Source: Acidobacteriota bacterium
GTDB taxonomy: Bacteria > Acidobacteriota > Terriglobia > Acidiferrales > UBA7541
Reading direction: 5' to 3'
NCBI GenBank assembly: GCA_003224075.1
Contig: QHYF01000074.1
Location: 2,372-11,363 of the forward strand
DNA length: 8,992 bases
The notes under the pieces are model-generated. The model ran no database searches and was not told the origin of the DNA. It saw only the letters and a list, made by a program, of their open reading frames with translations. Below, one piece after another: positions 6,183-8,992 of this stretch. The translations under genes were made by a program, and so were the position numbers. The first letter of the stretch is position 1. Every line of letters starts with the position of its first letter.

Positions 6183-7109
6183 TTGCCAGGTGATTATCCG
6201 TTGCTGACGGATGGGGAGATTGAAGCGGTCATCGAAGACTTTCATCGCGCGGCGAAAATGGCGTCGGAGCTGGGCTTCGACTTCGCGGATATCAAACATT
6301 GTCATGGTTACTTGGGACATGAGTTTCTGAGCGCACACACGCGGGAAGGGAAGTACGGGGGGAGCTTCGAAAATCGCACGCGCTTCTTGCGCGAAGTTGT
6401 GCAGGGTATTCGCGCGATGGCGCCGGGACTTCAGATTGGCGTGCGGTTATCGGCGTTCGACACGGTGCCGTTTCGTCCCGATCCGTCGCGATCGGTGGAT
6501 GGAAAGTTGGGGCCCGGAATTCCCGAATCGCACGAGAAGTTGATTCCGTATCGCTGGGGATTCGGCGTGAATGCGAGCGATCCCACGCAGATTGATTTAA
6601 CCGAGACGATCCAATTCTTATCGTTGCTGGAAGAGCTGGAAATTCCTATCGTGAATCTCACCGCGGGGAGTCCTTATTACAATCCACACATTCAACGGCC
6701 TGCGCTGTACCCGCCCTCCGACGGTTATCAGCCTCCGGAAGATCCACTGGCCGGTGTGGCGCAGCACATGGAAGTCACGCGGCAACTGAAGAAGCGATTT
6801 CCGAACCTGATTTTTGTCGGAACTGCATACAGCTACCTACAGGATTTCCTGCCTCACGTGGCTCAGGCTGCGGTGGGTGAGGGGTGGGTGGACGTGGTCG
6901 GACTTGGAAGAATGGTTTTGACCTATCCTGAACTGCTCTGGGATGCGACGGAAGGAGAAGTTGTTCAACACAAGAGAATCTGCAGAACGTTCAGCGATTG
7001 CACGACCGCGCCGAGAAACGGTTTGCCTTCGGGATGCTATCCTCTGGACAGCTACTACAAGACTTCCGAATTAGCCGGGCGGCTGAAGATTGCGAAGGCC
7101 AAGCGATGA
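6183..7109 (+). CDS. C-terminal half of the interrupted old yellow enzyme-family oxidoreductase
   Basis: The frame is that of the N-terminal half; it reopens at 6180 directly after the TGA, and TTG 6183 is the first possible start but has no Shine-Dalgarno. With numbering continued through the stop, the catalytic segment is DIKHCHGYLGHEFLSAHTRE. H221 and Y223 occupy the usual His/Asn and Tyr positions, while Lys218 stands where many OYEs have the first His. KYGGSFENRTRFLREVV follows, the standard family signature. FVGTAYSYL and VDVVGLGRMVLTYPELL form the phosphate-binding end of the barrel. The tail has C447-x5-C453-x11-C465 (CRTFSDC...GC), which matches the [4Fe-4S] spacing CxxCxxCx11C of trimethylamine-dehydrogenase-like enzymes except that the second Cys is Phe450. 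Total length with the stop read through would be 488, suited to a long single-domain member. The stop overlaps the ATG of the next gene. Confidence 0.85.
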   Translation: MPGDYPLLTDGEIEAVIEDFHRAAKMASELGFDFADIKHCHGYLGHEFLSAHTREGKYGGSFENRTRFLREVVQGIRAMAPGLQIGVRLSAFDTVPFRPDPSRSVDGKLGPGIPESHEKLIPYRWGFGVNASDPTQIDLTETIQFLSLLEELEIPIVNLTAGSPYYNPHIQRPALYPPSDGYQPPEDPLAGVAQHMEVTRQLKKRFPNLIFVGTAYSYLQDFLPHVAQAAVGEGWVDVVGLGRMVLTYPELLWDATEGEVVQHKRICRTFSDCTTAPRNGLPSGCYPLDSYYKTSELAGRLKIAKAKR

Positions 7110-8065
7110 CAATCGAAACGCTCATCGCGCGGCGACGGCTGCGCAGGAAAGTACAGGGGATCGCGGCGGCCCTGCTTCCGTTTGACGCTGATGGGCGAGT
7201 GGCGGTCAAAGCTTTTCAGAGTCATCTTGTGGCCACGCATCACGCCGGATTGATGAACGCCGTGAACATGGACACCGGCTATGTGAACTATCTAAACGAA
7301 GCGGAAAAACAGGACGTGCTGCGCTGGACCAGAGACGCTCTGGGAAAAGATGTACCTTTCGTTGCGGGCGCCTATATCGAAGATGAGCCAGGTGACGTCA
7401 TCGGGTTGTACCGGAAGCAGATGGACGTCATTGTCGGTCATGGGGCGATCCCGATTTTGTTTCAAACGAGCCGGCTTCACGGGAAACCGGCAAAAGAGAA
7501 AGCGGCGGTCTACCAGGCGGCGTGCCGCGGATATTCGCACGTCCTGGCCTTCGAGCTGGGACCGATGTTCGCGGCAAACGGAGAAATTTTTGATGAAGAG
7601 ACTTTCCAGCGCTTGATGGACATTCCTGAAATCAAGGGGATGAAACATTCCTCGCTCGACCGGCTGATCGAACTGGAGCGGCTCGCGCTTCGCGATGCCC
7701 ATCGGCCGGATTTTCGCATCTACACAGGAAACGACCTGGGCATCAACATGATCGAGTACGGCTCGGACTATTTGCTGGGCCTGGCGACATTCGCGCCGGA
7801 AAAATTCGCCGAGCGGGACCGGTTGTGGGAAACCGGTGACCCGAGATATTACGCTTTGTCGGATGCGCTGCAATACCTTGGGAATGTGGCGTTCCGCGAG
7901 CCGGTCCCTGCCTACAAGCACTCCGCAGCGGTATTCTTGCATCTTGTTGGACGAATCCCTTCTGACTTGACACACCCGAAAAACTCAAAGCGCCCGCCTT
8001 GGGAGGCCGAAATTCTGCGGGACTGCGCTCGACGGCTCAACTATTCGAAGACTGGTGATTCGTGA
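7106..8065 (+). CDS. Dihydrodipicolinate synthase/N-acetylneuraminate lyase-family protein (probable aldolase or dehydratase, substrate unknown)
   Basis: This 319-residue (beta/alpha)8 protein is of the DHDPS/NAL superfamily, whose members form a Schiff base with a 2-oxo acid. The Schiff-base lysine is K180 in PEIKGMKHSSLD. DTGYV at 56-60 aligns with the TTGE phosphate/carboxylate loop, and IYTGNDLG (205-212) with the usual G-x-D segment. The tyrosine that shuttles protons in DHDPS (in YNVP) aligns with Phe149 in AFELGP, and the PYYN stretch is ILFQ, so lysine biosynthesis is unlikely. A catabolic lyase or hydratase acting on the product of its neighbours fits better (inference). ATG 7106 overlaps the preceding TGA (ATGA), with GAAGG seven bases upstream; the frame is open to 6998, but those codons lie inside the flavin oxidoreductase. 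It is the last gene of the plus-strand unit. Confidence 0.88.
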   Translation: MTIETLIARRRLRRKVQGIAAALLPFDADGRVAVKAFQSHLVATHHAGLMNAVNMDTGYVNYLNEAEKQDVLRWTRDALGKDVPFVAGAYIEDEPGDVIGLYRKQMDVIVGHGAIPILFQTSRLHGKPAKEKAAVYQAACRGYSHVLAFELGPMFAANGEIFDEETFQRLMDIPEIKGMKHSSLDRLIELERLALRDAHRPDFRIYTGNDLGINMIEYGSDYLLGLATFAPEKFAERDRLWETGDPRYYALSDALQYLGNVAFREPVPAYKHSAAVFLHLVGRIPSDLTHPKNSKRPPWEAEILRDCARRLNYSKTGDS

Positions 8066-8066
8066 C

Positions 8067-8105
8067 GGGCCCGTTGCCAGGAAGGGCCCTCCCCCCATGT
8101 TTTTT
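8067..8105 (+). terminator. Possible weak terminator after the plus-strand operon
   Basis: GGGCCC at 8067-8072 can pair with GGGCCC at 8084-8089 across an 11-base loop just after the last stop codon. Six T's follow at 8100-8105, but 10 bases separate them from the stem, further than usual for an intrinsic terminator. The region also has a self-contained palindrome, ACGGGCCCGT (8065-8074). Confidence 0.35.
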
Positions 8106-8411
8106 GTAAGTGCGGATTCTAAAGGACTTAGCTTTTCTGCAAGTCCTGTATAATGAACACTTGCGAGAGGGCGCGTAAGTGCGGATTCTAAAGCACTTAG
8201 AATGCACTGAAATTGTGCAATTGCGCAAAGGGAACCATTCTTCGAGCGCGCACCCGGGAGGGGGTGTACACACCCCCCATCTTTTTTGCAAAGAGTGCGG
8301 ATTCATCTGATACAAAAGGACTTGTGAAATCCCGTGATGCAAAAGAGTGTGTAACCGATTGATTCTAAAGAGCCCAAAAAACGGCCTAGAGCGACCCATT
8401 GCAAAAGAGTG
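8091..8411. repeat. Degenerate array of hairpin-forming intergenic repeats
   Basis: Two copies of a 26-base element starting GTAAGTGCGGATTCTAAAG lie at 8106-8131 and 8175-8200 and match at 25 of 26 positions. A third, split copy is at 8294-8324 (AGTGCGGATTC, a ten-base replacement, then AAAGGACTTG). GATTCTAAAG recurs at 8361-8370. The copies at 8106 and 8294 are each preceded by the same run, CCCCCCAT then G or C then TTTTTTG (8091-8106 and 8273-8288), so the duplicated unit is larger than the core. TGCAAA(A)GAGTG is repeated at 8287, 8338 and 8400. Copy 2 contains the exact inverted repeat TAAGTGC/GCACTTA (8176-8182, 8193-8199). These look like dispersed intergenic repeats of REP/MITE type rather than coding DNA; no gene is seen here. 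Confidence 0.7.
8260..8287 (+). terminator. Probable intrinsic terminator
   Basis: GGGGGTG (8260-8266), a four-base loop and CACCCCC (8271-8277) form a 7-bp GC-rich hairpin. Six T's at 8282-8287 follow after four bases. It lies about 200 bases past the last plus-strand gene and could end that transcript. The T-run is part of the repeated unit, so terminator-like sequences may travel with the repeat. Confidence 0.5.
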
Positions 8412-8522
8412 GGCAAGCTGATCAAGAGAAAAGGGTTAGGGTACACGGTGGGGGAAGAACTTACTTCTTGAACTTCAAGCCCGACTCGCAGATCCGCAGT
8501 TCCGCAAGTTTTCCTAGAAGGA

Positions 8523-8550
8523 AGTATAGCACAGAGTAATCAGCAGTCAA
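8523..8550 (-). promoter_or_regulatory. Strong sigma-70-like promoter sequence facing left into the repeat array
   Basis: On the minus strand, TTGACT (8550-8545) is followed after 16 bases by TATACT (8528-8523), each five of six to consensus. Transcription would start near 8516 and run left into the repeats. No convincing coding region with a ribosome binding site follows, so this may drive a non-coding RNA or be the surviving promoter of a lost gene. Confidence 0.5.
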
Positions 8551-8580
8551 ATCAAAAATGGGTAACGTGTCAAACCTCTT

Positions 8581-8620
8581 TTAAAATGTCCCCTTTCTTA
8601 CCTCGATTAAAGTGTCCCCT
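8581..8620. repeat. Pair of TTAAA(A/G)TGTCCCCT direct repeats, possible insertion-sequence end
   Basis: TTAAAATGTCCCCT at 8581-8594 and TTAAAGTGTCCCCT at 8607-8620 differ at one base and start 26 bases apart. A further GTGTCAAACC lies just to the left at 8566. Short multiple repeats of this sort occur at the ends of IS21- and IS481-like elements. No transposase gene is in the window, so this is at best an isolated end or remnant. Confidence 0.35.
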
Positions 8621-8868
8621 CGGAGGGATGGGAAGGGTTTGGCCTGCGACACATCCAAGCAGGGCCAACCCGTTGCCATCTCAACTTAAGTAGAATTCCG
8701 TTTCTGGACCGGGACCTCCAGATTGACCTTCGAGCGGCCGACGACTCATCCAGAACCTCATCTTTCGCTTCCCACAACGCCGTTTGTGGATTTGGGATCC
8801 AGTCTTCCGCATAGCAGATGGCCAATTCAACTGCAAGCGCACAGTTTTGTCCCAATGATCGTGGCATA
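8621..8868. other. Stretch with no recognisable gene
   Basis: Open frames exist on the minus strand (8607-8897 and 8681-8983), but they overlap each other, lack clear Shine-Dalgarno sequences and resemble no family I know. I see no RNA gene here. The segment may be decayed mobile-element or gene remnant sequence. Confidence 0.4.
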
Positions 8869-8992
8869 ATGGCTGGCGAGATGCTCCAGAAACCCACGCG
8901 CGGCCGACTCCTGACAGCTTTGCGGGTTGCGCTCTATCCAGCTTTTGAGTCGGCGGAGGCAAGGGGCTTCCAAGCGCTGACAATGGAGGCCG
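8869..8992 (+). CDS. Possible start of an unrecognised gene running off the right edge
   Basis: From ATG 8869 the frame stays open to the end of the window (41 codons): MAGEMLQKPTRGRLLTALRV, then a segment ending GFQALTMEA. The composition is protein-like, with an amphipathic, alanine- and leucine-rich stretch. No good Shine-Dalgarno precedes it, and the minus strand is also open here, so the coding strand is undecided. No function can be assigned. Confidence 0.3.
   Translation, partial: MAGEMLQKPTRGRLLTALRVALYPAFESAEARGFQALTMEA

Noticed and set aside
6177..6225. Firm call of a selenoprotein
   Set aside because: The hairpin loop does not match a bacterial SECIS, the position is not catalytic, and no selenocysteine machinery is visible. 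A nonsense change or sequence error is simpler.
7106..8065. True dapA of lysine biosynthesis
   Set aside because: The usual YNVP and PYYN tyrosines are absent, and the gene is translationally coupled to a transporter and a flavin oxidoreductase.
8037..8399. Minus-strand open frame of 120 codons across the repeats
   Set aside because: Its FRIRTY segments are just the translated repeat units, and it overlaps the end of the lyase gene. It looks spurious.
8106..8411. CRISPR array
   Set aside because: The copies are few, degenerate and irregularly spaced, contain internal insertions, and have no uniform spacers or cas genes nearby.
8607..8983. Minus-strand open frames of 96 and 100 codons at the right end
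   Set aside because: They overlap each other, have no ribosome binding sites, cross the TGTCCCCT repeats and resemble no known family.

Overview
This window looks like chromosomal DNA of a GC-rich soil-type bacterium. Acidobacteriota is my best guess, inferred from the flavour of the enzyme families and the intergenic repeats; there is no rRNA or other marker gene to prove it. About 8 kb is tightly packed catabolic-type genes. The last 0.9 kb is repeat-rich and largely non-coding.

Left half, minus strand (positions 4217 down to 1): a small secreted cupin, a 332-base gap, then a three-gene molybdenum hydroxylase operon of the xanthine/aldehyde oxidoreductase (PaoABC/YagTSR-like) type. The order is a Tat-signal [2Fe-2S] subunit, the molybdopterin-binding catalytic subunit, and the FAD subunit, which runs off the left edge. 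The three genes abut with 1-base stop/start overlaps (TAATG and TGATG), and each has a clear Shine-Dalgarno.

Right half, plus strand (4468 to 8065): an MFS carboxylate-type transporter, an old-yellow-enzyme-family NADH:flavin oxidoreductase and a DHDPS/aldolase-family protein. Both junctions are ATGA overlaps, so this is one transcription and translation unit. The flavin oxidoreductase is interrupted by a single in-frame TGA (6177-6179) with the frame otherwise intact. The two operons diverge from a control region at about 4218-4467.

Working model (inference): the Mo enzyme, exported by Tat as a folded complex, oxidises or hydroxylates an organic substrate outside the cytoplasm. The MFS protein imports a product, the ene-reductase-type flavoenzyme reduces it, and the DHDPS-like lyase cleaves or hydrates it. 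The substrate cannot be read from sequence. Several parts carry unusual residues: an FAD subunit lacking the usual first FAD loop, an OYE with Lys where the first catalytic His usually sits and a three-cysteine remnant of an iron-sulfur site, and a DHDPS homologue without the usual active-site tyrosine.

Right flank (8066-8992): degenerate, hairpin-forming intergenic repeats, a likely intrinsic terminator, a good minus-strand promoter-like sequence with no obvious gene behind it, a pair of TGTCCCCT-type repeats resembling insertion-sequence ends, and a possible gene start running off the right edge.
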